Part shown: positions 18,001 to 26,356 of the stretch, one piece after another
Layout: each line of letters starts with the position of its first letter
Position numbering within the stretch: position 1 is the stretch's first letter
Assembly (NCBI RefSeq): GCF_032108445.1
Contig: NZ_CP134876.1
Span: 5,270,001-5,334,000 of the forward strand
DNA: 64,000 nucleotides
Direction: 5' to 3'
From: Micromonospora halotolerans
GTDB lineage: Bacteria; Actinomycetota; Actinomycetes; Mycobacteriales; Micromonosporaceae
The notes under the pieces: model-generated
Seen by the model: the letters and a program-made list of their open reading frames with translations, nothing else
The model's database searches: none
What the model was told of the DNA's origin: nothing
Position numbers and translations under genes: made by a program

Positions 18001-20197
18001 CACCAACTTCCAGGCCTGGCCCGGCCTCTACACGGTCACCGACACCGCGCCCACCACGGTCGCGGCCGTCGGCATCTCGCCCGGCTCCGGCCAGCTCGGC
18101 GCGGTGCAGTGCGACCCGGCCGGGGACGTCCCCCAGCTCTTCGCGGTCTCCCGGCCGTTCCTGCGCAGCACCGACACCGACCGCCGGGTCACCATCACCG
18201 GCACCGGGTTCGGCACCCGCGGCCCGGGCAGCAGGGTCGTCCTCGACTCCGCCGGCACCGACCCAACGGTGACCATCGCCTCCTGGTCCGACCGGAAGAT
18301 CGAGGTCACCCTGACCGGCGGCTCGGTCGGGCCGGCCGAGCTGCGGGTGACCACCGCCACCGGCCGGACGACCACCAACGGACTCACCTTCCAGCTCCTC
18401 GGCGCCACCACCGGCACCGGCGTCGGCGGCGCGGCCAACCCGCGGCTGTTCCAGGTCAAGCCGCCCGGGTGGGCGGTGCGTACCGGGGAGACCACCTACG
18501 GCACGGTGCAGTCGGCGCTGGAGGCGGCGGCTACCGCGGGCGGCATTGCCGTGGTCGCGGTGTGGCCGAACACCCCCGGGCCGGACAACCCCGCCGGCGC
18601 CTACTACGAGAACGTCGTCGTGCACTCCTCGGTCCGCCTCCAGGGCGTCGGCCCGGGCGGCCGGTACGCCGACAACACCGCGGTCGCCGGATCGGTCCTC
18701 GACGGCCGGGCGTTCGGCATCGACAACCCGACCGGTACGGCCTGGCTGAACCTGGTCGGTTCCCTGCCGCATCTCGGCCCGGCGTCGGTGCCCGACGGCG
18801 CGGTGGTGACCGTGCTGGCCCGGTCGGGCCAGTTCGGCGCCGGCAACCCCGTCATGATCGACGGCTTCCGGATCACCGGCGGCAACCAGTCGGACTTCGC
18901 CGGCAACGTCAACGACGTCACCGGTGGGGTGACGACGCCGTACGGGGCGCCCGGCGCGGTGGTCACCCAGGGCGGCGGCGTCTACCTGCACGGCGGCGCC
19001 GACTACACCCGCATCACCGACAACGTCATCGTCGCCAACAGCGGCTCCTACGGCGGCGCGATCCGGGTCGGCACCCCGTACCTGAACACCAGCAACGACC
19101 ACGTGAGCATCTCCCGCAACCAGATCCGCGACAACGGCGGCACCAACCTGGCCGGCGGGATCGGCATCTTCGCCGGCAGCAACGCGTACTCGGTGGACCA
19201 CAACGCCATCTGCGGCAACTTCTCCGCCGAGTACGGCGGCGGGATCAGCCACTACGGCCTGTCCTACAACGGCCGGATCGCCGCCAACCGGATCTGGCTC
19301 AACCAGTCGTACGACGAGGCCGGCGGCGTCATGGTGGCCGGGGAACTGCCGTCGGATCCGACGAAGCTGTCGCCCGGCTCCGGGGCCGTCGAGATCGACG
19401 CCAACGTGGTGGAGGCGAACCTCGCCAACGACGACGGCGGCGGCATCCGGGTGCTCCAGGCCGGCAACGTGCCGATCTCGCTGACGAACAACATGGTGGT
19501 GGACAACATCTCCACCCACGAGGGCGCGGGCGTCGCGCTCGACGACGCGCCGGACGTCCGGATGGTCGACAACACGGTGGCCGGCAACATCACCACCGCG
19601 ACCGCCGCCACCAGCGATGGCCGGGCCGCTCCCGCGGGCCTCTCCACCACCGCCAACAGCGACCAGCTCCAGGCCACCCTCCCGGACGGCTCGCCCACCT
19701 TCAGCAAGCCGAAGCTGTTCGACAACATCTTCTGGGACAACCGGGCCGGGGAGTGGAACGGCGTCCGGGTCACCGGCATCGGCGCCGCCGATGCACCCGC
19801 AGGGGAACCGGTGCGGCACTGGGACATGGGCTCCGCCGACGGGGTGGGCCCGCTGACCCCGACCAACTCGGTGCTCCAGGACACCACCGGCACCACGCTC
19901 AGCAGCACCAACCGGGTGGGTCTCGACCCGGCGTTCCGCAGCCCGTTCCCGGTGTCGGTGCAGATCCTGACCTCGCGGACCTTCCCGTCGTTCCGCCAGG
20001 CGGTGATCGTCCTCCAGCAGGTCCCGCTCACGCAGATGGGTGACTGGCACCTGGCCGGGGCCGGCTCGTCGGCCAGTGGCCTCGGGGTGGTCTCCCGCAC
20101 CTACGGCACGTTCACCGTCACCGCCCCGAAGGTCGACATCGACGGCCAGTCGCGCAGCACCACGCGGCCGGACGTCGGCGCCGACGAACTGCCCTGA
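15065..20197 (+). CDS. Giant exported surface protein with SdrD-B-like, IPT/TIG and right-handed beta-helix regions
   Basis: This 1710-residue protein has a signal peptide (1-36). Domains in rough order: a carboxypeptidase-regulatory-like beta-sandwich (about 130-300); an SdrD B-like domain (about 453-512) with the calcium-type signature VFVDTNGNGRQDPGE; more prealbumin-like segments; an IPT/TIG fold (about 1025-1112) with TGTGFGTRGPGS; and a parallel beta-helix (about 1140-1600) with repeated N-x-I/V-x-x-N turns and Cys/Gly-rich rungs. It ends with VDIDGQSRSTTRPDVGADELP, the usual C-terminus of right-handed beta-helix proteins. There is no LPXTG motif or membrane anchor, so it is probably secreted or loosely bound. 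It heads a run of exported oxidase-like proteins transcribed in the same direction. Confidence 0.82.
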   Translation: MPRRSVWPRWFVSASCLLLVGFVVPPGPAAADPTTGAVTLAVVSARTVGPAPQIQQGDPVTDYRWMITADDTGDPHDGLEHCLPARAGVASAPDFADHCRWPSIRNTPGAVPVVAQGDQDTLSPGTALDGLPAGRYLISVTADGYKIDGEHFTVTADRTSAVTVGMQPYPLPLGTVRLRIFEDSVPVDGTYEVGAERGLAGFTAHLADVMGEVTVDYYGNPLCTEYRHTAPDATHPAGQVVFADGRPVVARESTGCRSDAAGDIVIPNLGPDRYAASVVAPSGQTWVQTTTLEGGHDWDVWVQEADTGYDTEQSLGGEPVPYVDFGFVAPKPITGTAAGAVTGTVVQAYTYVGGQGGVTLPADGVAGAKIAGPVARPWVALSDLGDGDRMIYLDRGAADGSFRIPHVPDGDYQLTLWDGPQEMLLDSFNVTVSGGKTVDIGAKPLVGWFTEITGTVFVDTNGNGRQDPGESGVPRFPVVLKERDNSLMDQGTNSVVTDSAGHYAIKEAYPLTKWLVLEAFNTRYKTTGITYQAPNEPEPTTLLGAAVDVDVLPIIGLSGRVDWGVQSYQGAENGGIAGTVTYDTTRNELDPANAATEPYQPGIPGIKVHLYAVVRDAGGDPVREADGSLKKGPELNDAYTSETWQPGRGCTARMFDGRPLTDQLALPDFGTEADQTCVEAPMMGFQAAPTDNDPTNFGQTVNGNYAFADSKRNLIPPGDPANPGADHDLPLYAPLPDDQPQPLVPDDYLVSVESPTNPVGGGPIYQPTREEDVNVFDGDGFLPQENFPPAPDQAADQPAPPDPQPEPGEPPSQGNGITSACAGALHTVQVTDPGFLDGGGSPFEGQRRPLCDTKVVEVRGGQASAPNFNLFTPVPLPTHFWGLVINDLGLTHDKRSANYGEAEGIPNLPVGLYDWAGRLVDTVDTDFNGMYEAIEPSTSTYNCPLPAGPCPNMYRFVGNDPGQPGHLNGNYNPRYRTIATNFQAWPGLYTVTDTAPTTVAAVGISPGSGQLGAVQCDPAGDVPQLFAVSRPFLRSTDTDRRVTITGTGFGTRGPGSRVVLDSAGTDPTVTIASWSDRKIEVTLTGGSVGPAELRVTTATGRTTTNGLTFQLLGATTGTGVGGAANPRLFQVKPPGWAVRTGETTYGTVQSALEAAATAGGIAVVAVWPNTPGPDNPAGAYYENVVVHSSVRLQGVGPGGRYADNTAVAGSVLDGRAFGIDNPTGTAWLNLVGSLPHLGPASVPDGAVVTVLARSGQFGAGNPVMIDGFRITGGNQSDFAGNVNDVTGGVTTPYGAPGAVVTQGGGVYLHGGADYTRITDNVIVANSGSYGGAIRVGTPYLNTSNDHVSISRNQIRDNGGTNLAGGIGIFAGSNAYSVDHNAICGNFSAEYGGGISHYGLSYNGRIAANRIWLNQSYDEAGGVMVAGELPSDPTKLSPGSGAVEIDANVVEANLANDDGGGIRVLQAGNVPISLTNNMVVDNISTHEGAGVALDDAPDVRMVDNTVAGNITTATAATSDGRAAPAGLSTTANSDQLQATLPDGSPTFSKPKLFDNIFWDNRAGEWNGVRVTGIGAADAPAGEPVRHWDMGSADGVGPLTPTNSVLQDTTGTTLSSTNRVGLDPAFRSPFPVSVQILTSRTFPSFRQAVIVLQQVPLTQMGDWHLAGAGSSASGLGVVSRTYGTFTVTAPKVDIDGQSRSTTRPDVGADELP

Positions 20198-20269
20198 CCG
20201 TCGGCGGGCGGCCGGCCCACGCCGGACGCCCGCGGATTCCGCCCGTCCCCACCGATGGAGGAGGAGATC

Positions 20270-21529
20270 GTGACCGATCCCGTACGGCAGCCGAGCATCA
20301 GCCGGCGTGCCCTGCTGGCCGGCGTCACCGGTCTGGGCACCTGGGCGGTCCTGCCGGAGCGCGGCTCCGACGCCCAGCTCCGCCGACCGGCCGCGGTGCT
20401 GCCCCGCGCGGTCCCGAACCCGACCGCGAGCCTGCACCTGGCCGCCACCGACGGCTGGGTCTCCATGCCGCAGGGCGCCCCGCCGATCAGCCCGTTCTGG
20501 CCCGATCCGCTCGCCCCGGCCGGCGCCGACCTCTACGTCTTCGGCTTCCGCGATGTCACCGGCCTGTCCGCCACCGAGGTCACCGCCCAGCGCGGCAAAG
20601 CGCAGATCAGCGCCCCGCTGCTCGGATTCGACCAGGAGACCGACATCAGGATCACGCTGACCAACCTCGGCCTGTCGGTCCGCCCCGACCTCACCGACGG
20701 GCACACCGTGCACTGGCACGGCTTCCGCAACGCCATCCCGCTCTTCGACGGCGTGCCGGAGCTGTCCATCTCGGTGCCGATCGGCCGCGACTTCACCTAC
20801 TTCTACCGCCCGCACGACGCCGGCACCTACATGTACCACTGCCATTTCGAGGACGTCGAGCACGTGCAGATGGGCATGACCGGGATCGTCTACGTCCGCC
20901 CGGCGCAGAACGCCGGCACCGCCGACGTACCGCCCGGGAAGTACGTCTACAACGACGGCGACGGCACCACCCGGTACGACCGGGAGTTCGCCCTGATGCT
21001 CACCGAGGTGTGGGCCGAGGCGCACTACCGGGACGCGCACATCCAGACCACCGACTGGACCGACTACAAGCCGTCGTTTTTCGCCTTCAACGGCCGCTGC
21101 CACCCGGACACCCTGGCCCCGAACGGCGACCCGATGAGCGCCGCCGCCGGCCGGCTGCGCTACCAGCCGATCTCCTCGCTGATCACCGCGAACGCCGGGG
21201 AACGGGTGCTGCTGCGGCTGGCCAACCTCGGCTACCAGAACCACACCGTCACGGCGGACGGCGTTGACCTCCTGGTGGTCGGCAAGGACGCGGCGCTCCT
21301 GCGCGGCCGCGACGGCAGCGCCGAGTACCAGGTGACCAACACCGTCCAGATCGGGCCGGGGGAGAGCCGGGACGTCATCTTCACCGCGCCCGACCCCGGC
21401 ACGTACCTGCTCTACGACCGCGACCTGATGTCGCTGGCCAACGCCGGCGGCGGACGGGGCGGGCAGCTGACCGAGATCCGGGTCTCGCCGCCGGGCACGC
21501 TCCCGGCACAGACCCGGGCGAACGCCTGA
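20270..21529 (+). CDS. Multicopper oxidase family protein with copper ligands
   Basis: The protein has 419 residues. The GTG at 20270 is preferred because GGAGGAGGAG ends 4 nt upstream; an ATG at 20255 lies inside that ribosome binding site. The N-terminus SRRALLAGVTGLG looks like a Tat signal. Cupredoxin copper motifs are present: HTVHWHGF (about 145-150) and MYHCHFEDVEHVQMGM (about 188-203), resembling HCH-x-H-x4-M. Later NH-T and EYQVTNTVQIGPGES lie in a second cupredoxin-like domain. It is probably an extracellular copper-dependent oxidase, possibly Cu(I) oxidation or phenol oxidation; the substrate is not visible. It is the best-conserved of the three oxidase-like proteins here. Confidence 0.78.
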   Translation: MTDPVRQPSISRRALLAGVTGLGTWAVLPERGSDAQLRRPAAVLPRAVPNPTASLHLAATDGWVSMPQGAPPISPFWPDPLAPAGADLYVFGFRDVTGLSATEVTAQRGKAQISAPLLGFDQETDIRITLTNLGLSVRPDLTDGHTVHWHGFRNAIPLFDGVPELSISVPIGRDFTYFYRPHDAGTYMYHCHFEDVEHVQMGMTGIVYVRPAQNAGTADVPPGKYVYNDGDGTTRYDREFALMLTEVWAEAHYRDAHIQTTDWTDYKPSFFAFNGRCHPDTLAPNGDPMSAAAGRLRYQPISSLITANAGERVLLRLANLGYQNHTVTADGVDLLVVGKDAALLRGRDGSAEYQVTNTVQIGPGESRDVIFTAPDPGTYLLYDRDLMSLANAGGGRGGQLTEIRVSPPGTLPAQTRANA

Positions 21530-21542
21530 GATGGGGGTTCCG

Positions 21543-22844
21543 ATGCTTCGTCTCGACCGCGGCCGGTGGAAGCGGCTGAGCGCGGTGCCGCTCGTCGCGG
21601 CCATCGTCGCCGTGCTCGTCGTCCCCGGACCGAGCCAGTCGACCGCCAGCCCGCCCGCCGGCCTGGAGTGCCTCACCGCCGGCGACAACGCCTTCGAGCT
21701 GACGGCCACCGGCGGGTACGCGGCCATGCCCGACGGCAACACCATCTACATGTGGAGCTACGCCGCCGGCGGCGGCGCCTTCCAGCTCCCCGGCCCGACG
21801 CTCTGCGTCACCTCCGGGGTGAAGGTCACCGTGGTGCTGCACAACAGCCTGCCTGAGCCCACCTCGATCACCTTCCCCGGCCAGGTCCAGGTGCTCGCCG
21901 ACGGCCAGCCGGCGCAGCCGGAGACCGACGCCGCCGGCACCCTCACCTCGCTGACCACCACGGCCGCCGCCAACACCGGCTCGGTCACCTACACCTTCAC
22001 GGCCGGCCCGCCGGGCACCTACCTCTACCAGTCCGGCACCGACGCCCAGAAGCAGGTGCAGATGGGCCTCTACGGGGCACTCGTGGTCCGACCGGCCGGC
22101 CACCCCGAGCGGGAGAACGACCGGGCCGACTCGGCGTTCGACCGCGACCGCGAGTACCTCTACCTGCTCGGCGAGATCGACCCGGACCTGCACCTCGCCG
22201 TCGAGCGGAAGCGGGCCTACGACTTCACCCGCTACAAGGCCCGCTACTTCACCATCAACGGGCGCAGCATGCCGGACACCATCGCGCCCAACCACGCGGA
22301 CTGGCTACCCGCCCAGCCGTACGGGGCGCTGATCCACATCCGCCCGTACGACCCGGTGGGCAACCCGAAGCCGGCGCTGATCCGCTACCTGAACGCCGGC
22401 TCGGTGAGCTACCCGTTCCACCCGCACGGCAGCGACGAGCAACTCATCGCCCGGGACGGCCGGCCCGCGCAGGGCCCCGGCGGGCAGGACCTGTCGTACT
22501 CCAACTTCCTCATCGACGTGGCGCCCGGGCAGACCGTCGACACACTGATGATCTGGAAGGACGCCGAGCACTGGGACCCGCAGGGCAACCCGATCCCGGT
22601 GCCGCTGCCCTCGTTGCAGGACCAGATCGTCGGCCCCGGCCCGGAAACCTGGTTCGCGGAGAACCCGTACCTCGGCGGCGAGCCGGGCGAGCTGCCGCCC
22701 GGCGTGGTGCAGAACAACCAGTGCGGCGAGTACTACCACGTCGCGCACAGCCACGCGCTGGAACAGGCCACCAACTACGGGGCGAGCTTCGGCGGAATGA
22801 TGACGCTGATCCGCATCGACCCGCCCGCCGGATGCCCGGCGTGA
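21543..22844 (+). CDS. Multicopper-oxidase-like exported protein, partial ligand set
   Basis: This 433-residue protein has a signal peptide/anchor (about 12-32). The cupredoxin fold is recognisable in PGPTLCVTSGVKVTVVLHNS. The motif equivalent to YHCH...HVQMGM in the upstream gene reads YLYQSGTDAQKQVQMGLYG, so its His/Cys ligands are gone. Later motifs remain: FHPHGSDEQL and YYHVAHSHALEQ. It may bind fewer copper ions or act structurally. The ATG at 21543 follows GGGGGT; an ATG at 21531 adds four residues. It starts 13 nt after the previous gene and is followed 20 nt later by a third family member, so the three form one operon. Confidence 0.72.
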   Translation: MLRLDRGRWKRLSAVPLVAAIVAVLVVPGPSQSTASPPAGLECLTAGDNAFELTATGGYAAMPDGNTIYMWSYAAGGGAFQLPGPTLCVTSGVKVTVVLHNSLPEPTSITFPGQVQVLADGQPAQPETDAAGTLTSLTTTAAANTGSVTYTFTAGPPGTYLYQSGTDAQKQVQMGLYGALVVRPAGHPERENDRADSAFDRDREYLYLLGEIDPDLHLAVERKRAYDFTRYKARYFTINGRSMPDTIAPNHADWLPAQPYGALIHIRPYDPVGNPKPALIRYLNAGSVSYPFHPHGSDEQLIARDGRPAQGPGGQDLSYSNFLIDVAPGQTVDTLMIWKDAEHWDPQGNPIPVPLPSLQDQIVGPGPETWFAENPYLGGEPGELPPGVVQNNQCGEYYHVAHSHALEQATNYGASFGGMMTLIRIDPPAGCPA

Positions 22845-22864
22845 TCAGGCAGGGGAGGGCGACG

Positions 22865-25834
22865 ATGACACTGACCCGTACGCCTCGGCTGGTCGCCGGG
22901 ATCGCGGCCGCGCTGCTGGCCCTCGGCCCGGCCCCGGCGAACGCCGCGGCCCCGCACACGGCTCCCGCCGGGCGGGCGCCGGCCAGTCTCGCCGGGGAGC
23001 CGGCCCCGCCGCAGGGTCCCCTGCCGCAGACCGGCTGCCAGCTCACCGGCGGCACGGCCAGCTGCGAACTGTGGGCCAAGCCGGGCTCGGTGGTGCTGCC
23101 CGGCGCCGCCACGCCGGTGCCGATCTGGGGTTTCGCCTCGACCGACGCCGCCCCGGCCACCCTGCCCGGGCCGGTGCTCGTGGTCGACCAGGGCGACCGG
23201 GTGACGATCAGCGTGCACAACGGACTCGCCGACGACCTGGCACTGGCCCTGCCAGCGGTCACCGGGCTCGCCCCGGACCGCACCGGCGCCGCACCCGGCG
23301 GCACCCGCAGCTACACCTTCACCGCGTCCCGCCCCGGTACCTACCTCTATGAGGCCGGGCACACCGCGATCGGCCCTCGGCAGGTCGCCATGGGCCTGGT
23401 CGGCGCGCTGGTGGTCCGCGCTCCCGCCGTCGGCGGGCGGCCCAGCGCGTACGGGGACGCCGCCTCGGTCTACGACGACGAGGCCGTGCTGGTGCTCACC
23501 GAGGTCGACCCGGCCTTCAACGCGGCCCCACGCACCTACGACATGCGCGCCTACGCACCGACGTACCGGCTGATCAACGGCAAGGCGTTCCCGGAGACCG
23601 ACGTGGTCGCCACCGACGTCGGCCGGCGGGTGCTGCTGCGCTACGTCGCCGCCGGGCTCCAGCCACACCCGATGACCCTGCTCGGGCTGGACCAGTCGGT
23701 GGTCGGCCAGGACGCCCGTCCGGCCGCGTACCCGGAGGCGGCGGTGACCGTGCCGCTGCAACCCGGGCAGGCGGTCGACGCGGTGGTCGCCGTGCCGGGC
23801 GGCCCGGACGGGCGGCGCTTCGCGCTGCTGGAGTCCGGCGGTCGGCTCAACAACGCCGGCCAGCGCTACGGCGCCACGGTCACCGGGGTCAGCCCCCAGC
23901 AGGCGTTCGGCGGCATGCTCACCTTCCTGGACACCAACCCGCCGCCGGTCAGCGGCGACCACGCCGGCCCGACCGCGGCCAACGTCCGGGCCGCCCCGAA
24001 CCCGGCCAGCGTGCGCGACGCCGTGACCGTCACCGCCGACTTCACCGACGCCCGCAACGGCAACTCGGTGGTGGACCGGGCCGAGGCGGTCGTCGACGAC
24101 CTGCGGGTCGCCGAGGGCACCGGCATCCCGTTCACCGCCGCAGGCTTCGGCGCCGGTCCCACCGTCACCGGGGCCACCGCCGCGCTTCCCGCCGACCTGC
24201 TCACCACCCTGGCCCAGGGCCGGCACACCATCTGGGTACGCGGCCACGACGCGGCCGGCAACTGGGGCGTGGTGGGCAGCACGACGCTGAACCTCGCGGT
24301 CACCGGGGCGGTCACCACCGGGGTCACCCTCAGCCCCAGCCCGACCGCCGGCACCGGCGACATCGCGGTCTCCGCCACCGGCGACGACCGCGGCCTCGGC
24401 GGCACGGTCACCGGGGCCGAGTACTTCCTGGACACCACCGGGGCCAACGGCACCGGCACCCCGCTCACGCTGGGCAGCCCGGGCGCGGCGGTCAGCGCCG
24501 AGTCCGGCGGGGTGCCCGCCGTGGTGGCTGCGGCACTCGCCGAGGGCCGGCACACCGTGTGGGTGCACACCCGGGACTCGTTCGGGCTCTGGGGCCCGTA
24601 CGCCACCGCCGACCTGGTGGTGGACCGCACAGTGCCGACGCTGCTGTCCGCGGCGGTCGACCCGGCCGCCACCGACGGCCGCACCGGATCGGCGTCCGAC
24701 CCGACCGACCTGCGGATCAACGCCGCCTTCACCGACCCGGCCGGCGGCGGAACACACTCCGTCATCGCCGGTGCGGAGGGCTTCCTCGACGCCGGCGGCG
24801 CGGACGGCAGCGGCTTCACCTTCGTCGCCCTCGACGGGTCGTTCAACGGCGGCACCGAGAACACGTACGGGCTGCTGCCGCTCAGTGAGCTGACCGGGCT
24901 CGCCGACGGCGCCCACCAGGTGCTGGTGCACGCCCGGGACTCGGCCGGCAACTGGGGACCGCTCGCCGCGGTCGGCTTCGTGCTGGACCGCACCGGGCCG
25001 GTGATCACCGCGGTCACCGCCGCACCGAACCCGACCGCCCGGGCGGCGACGCTCACCCTGAGCGCCACCGCCACCGACGCGGCCTCCGCCGTCGCCGCCG
25101 CCGAGTGGTACGAGGGCGCCGACCCCGGCGCCGGCCACGGCCACCCGATGACGGTCAGCGGCACCGGCGTCTCCGCCACGGTCGCCCTCAACGGGTTCAG
25201 CCGGGGCGCTCACACCCTGCGGGTGCGGGCCCGGGACGCGCTGGGCAACTGGGGCACGGCCGGCAGCGTGACAGTCACCGTGGACCCGCCGAACGTGATC
25301 TTCGCCGACGCCTTCACCGGCGGCACGAGCGCCTGGTCGCAGGTGAGCGGCACGGTGTCGGTCAGCGGTGGGCAACTGGTCGCCGGCACCGTCGGGTACG
25401 TCGTGGACAACACTCCGGCCGCCGAGCGGACCGTCCACGCCAAGGCCGACGTCATCCTCGGCACCGTCAACCCGCAGACCGCCGTGGTCACCGTCTACCA
25501 GCTCCGCAACGCCTCCGGCGGGGCCCTGGCGATGGCGCAGTACCGGCGCAGCAACGGCGTCAACCAGTTCCGGCTGGGGCTGCTGCGGCCGGCGGGCTGG
25601 GCGTACACCGGCTGGGCCGCCGCGAGCGGCGGCACCGTACGGCTCGACTGGGCGTCGGCCACCGCGGGCTCGGCCACGCTCAAGGTCGGCGCCGTCACGG
25701 TCGGCACGCTGACCGGCGACACCAGCGGCTACACGGTGGAGTCGGCGGCGCTGGGCCTGGTCGCCCGTACCGCCACCACCAGCGGGTCGCTGCGCTTCGA
25801 CAACTACGCCGCCACCCGCTACACCGCACCCTGA
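22865..25834 (+). CDS. Degenerate multicopper-oxidase-like protein with Ig-like repeats
   Basis: The 989-residue exported protein has a signal peptide (1-27). Residues about 60-370 carry a two-cupredoxin region homologous to its upstream neighbours (PGPVLVVDQGDRVTISVHNG, GTYLYEAGHT, VAMGLVGALVVR), but the HxH and HCH copper ligands are almost all replaced. About four bacterial Ig-like repeats follow (390-800), each ending in a phrase such as HTVWVHTRDSFGLWG or HQVLVHARDSAGNWG. A C-terminal laminin-G/jelly-roll-like segment is last (FADAFTGGTSAWSQVSG onward). It is probably a wall-associated binding protein. The ribosome binding site GGGGAGGG precedes the ATG at 22865. Confidence 0.72.
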   Translation: MTLTRTPRLVAGIAAALLALGPAPANAAAPHTAPAGRAPASLAGEPAPPQGPLPQTGCQLTGGTASCELWAKPGSVVLPGAATPVPIWGFASTDAAPATLPGPVLVVDQGDRVTISVHNGLADDLALALPAVTGLAPDRTGAAPGGTRSYTFTASRPGTYLYEAGHTAIGPRQVAMGLVGALVVRAPAVGGRPSAYGDAASVYDDEAVLVLTEVDPAFNAAPRTYDMRAYAPTYRLINGKAFPETDVVATDVGRRVLLRYVAAGLQPHPMTLLGLDQSVVGQDARPAAYPEAAVTVPLQPGQAVDAVVAVPGGPDGRRFALLESGGRLNNAGQRYGATVTGVSPQQAFGGMLTFLDTNPPPVSGDHAGPTAANVRAAPNPASVRDAVTVTADFTDARNGNSVVDRAEAVVDDLRVAEGTGIPFTAAGFGAGPTVTGATAALPADLLTTLAQGRHTIWVRGHDAAGNWGVVGSTTLNLAVTGAVTTGVTLSPSPTAGTGDIAVSATGDDRGLGGTVTGAEYFLDTTGANGTGTPLTLGSPGAAVSAESGGVPAVVAAALAEGRHTVWVHTRDSFGLWGPYATADLVVDRTVPTLLSAAVDPAATDGRTGSASDPTDLRINAAFTDPAGGGTHSVIAGAEGFLDAGGADGSGFTFVALDGSFNGGTENTYGLLPLSELTGLADGAHQVLVHARDSAGNWGPLAAVGFVLDRTGPVITAVTAAPNPTARAATLTLSATATDAASAVAAAEWYEGADPGAGHGHPMTVSGTGVSATVALNGFSRGAHTLRVRARDALGNWGTAGSVTVTVDPPNVIFADAFTGGTSAWSQVSGTVSVSGGQLVAGTVGYVVDNTPAAERTVHAKADVILGTVNPQTAVVTVYQLRNASGGALAMAQYRRSNGVNQFRLGLLRPAGWAYTGWAAASGGTVRLDWASATAGSATLKVGAVTVGTLTGDTSGYTVESAALGLVARTATTSGSLRFDNYAATRYTAP

Positions 25835-25839
25835 CGACC

Positions 25840-25865
25840 GGGGGCCGGGCACCCGCCCGGCCCCC
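25840..25865 (+). terminator. Hairpin terminator or attenuator between the oxidase operon and downstream genes
   Basis: A perfect 11-bp stem GGGGGCCGGGC / GCCCGGCCCCC with a 4-nt loop starts 5 nt after the stop at 25834 and lies 23 nt before the next start. Confidence 0.65.
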
Positions 25866-25888
25866 ATCCTCCCCGAGGAGTCCTGACC

Positions 25889-26356
25889 ATGGTCGCGATC
25901 CCGTTCCGCATCCCGCGCCCCCGCCTCGGCCGGCTGGTCCTCGCGCTGCTCGTGCTGGCGCTCGTCGCGGTGTCGATCGTCCGCTTCGGCGGGTACGCCG
26001 ACGCCCGCCAGGGCTACGCCGTCCCGCACGACGGGCAGCTGGAGGCCACCCTCGGCATCCGCTTCACCCAGGCCGCCGTCGTCGGCGACGGCGGCCTGGT
26101 GGAGCTGCGCTACGTGGTGCTGGACACCCAGAAGGCGTCGGCCTTCCAGAACGACACCAAACATCCGCCGCGGCTGCGCAACGAGCGCTCCGGCAAGCTG
26201 GCCTGGCGGGCGGCGCTGATGAAGCAGGGCCACGAGCTGCGCCCCGGGCAGAGCTACTACCTGCTCTACCTGAACAACGGCAGCGCGATCAAGCGCGGCG
26301 ACAAGATCGAGATCACGTCGGGGCAGCGCCGGCTGGCCCACGTACCGGTGCGGTGA
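25889..26356 (+). CDS. Hypothetical membrane-anchored exported protein
   Basis: The protein has 155 residues with one N-terminal membrane segment (about 14-34, LVLALLVLALVAVSIV) and an extracytoplasmic domain. No family is recognised. The phrases DGGLVELRYVVLDTQKAS and LRPGQSYYLLYLNNGSAIKRGDKIEI suggest a small beta-sandwich with a solvent-exposed basic surface. GAGGAG precedes the start. Its stop overlaps the next gene's GTG by 4 bp, so it is translationally coupled to the CopC-CopD fusion and probably works with it in copper handling at the membrane (context inference). Confidence 0.65.
   Translation: MVAIPFRIPRPRLGRLVLALLVLALVAVSIVRFGGYADARQGYAVPHDGQLEATLGIRFTQAAVVGDGGLVELRYVVLDTQKASAFQNDTKHPPRLRNERSGKLAWRAALMKQGHELRPGQSYYLLYLNNGSAIKRGDKIEITSGQRRLAHVPVR

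Noticed and set aside
14855..21745. A 2296-codon open frame on the minus strand opposite the surface-protein and oxidase genes
   Set aside because: High-GC DNA gives long antisense frames. Its translation is low-complexity (V/G/R/A/H-rich) and the plus-strand proteins have signal peptides and known domains.
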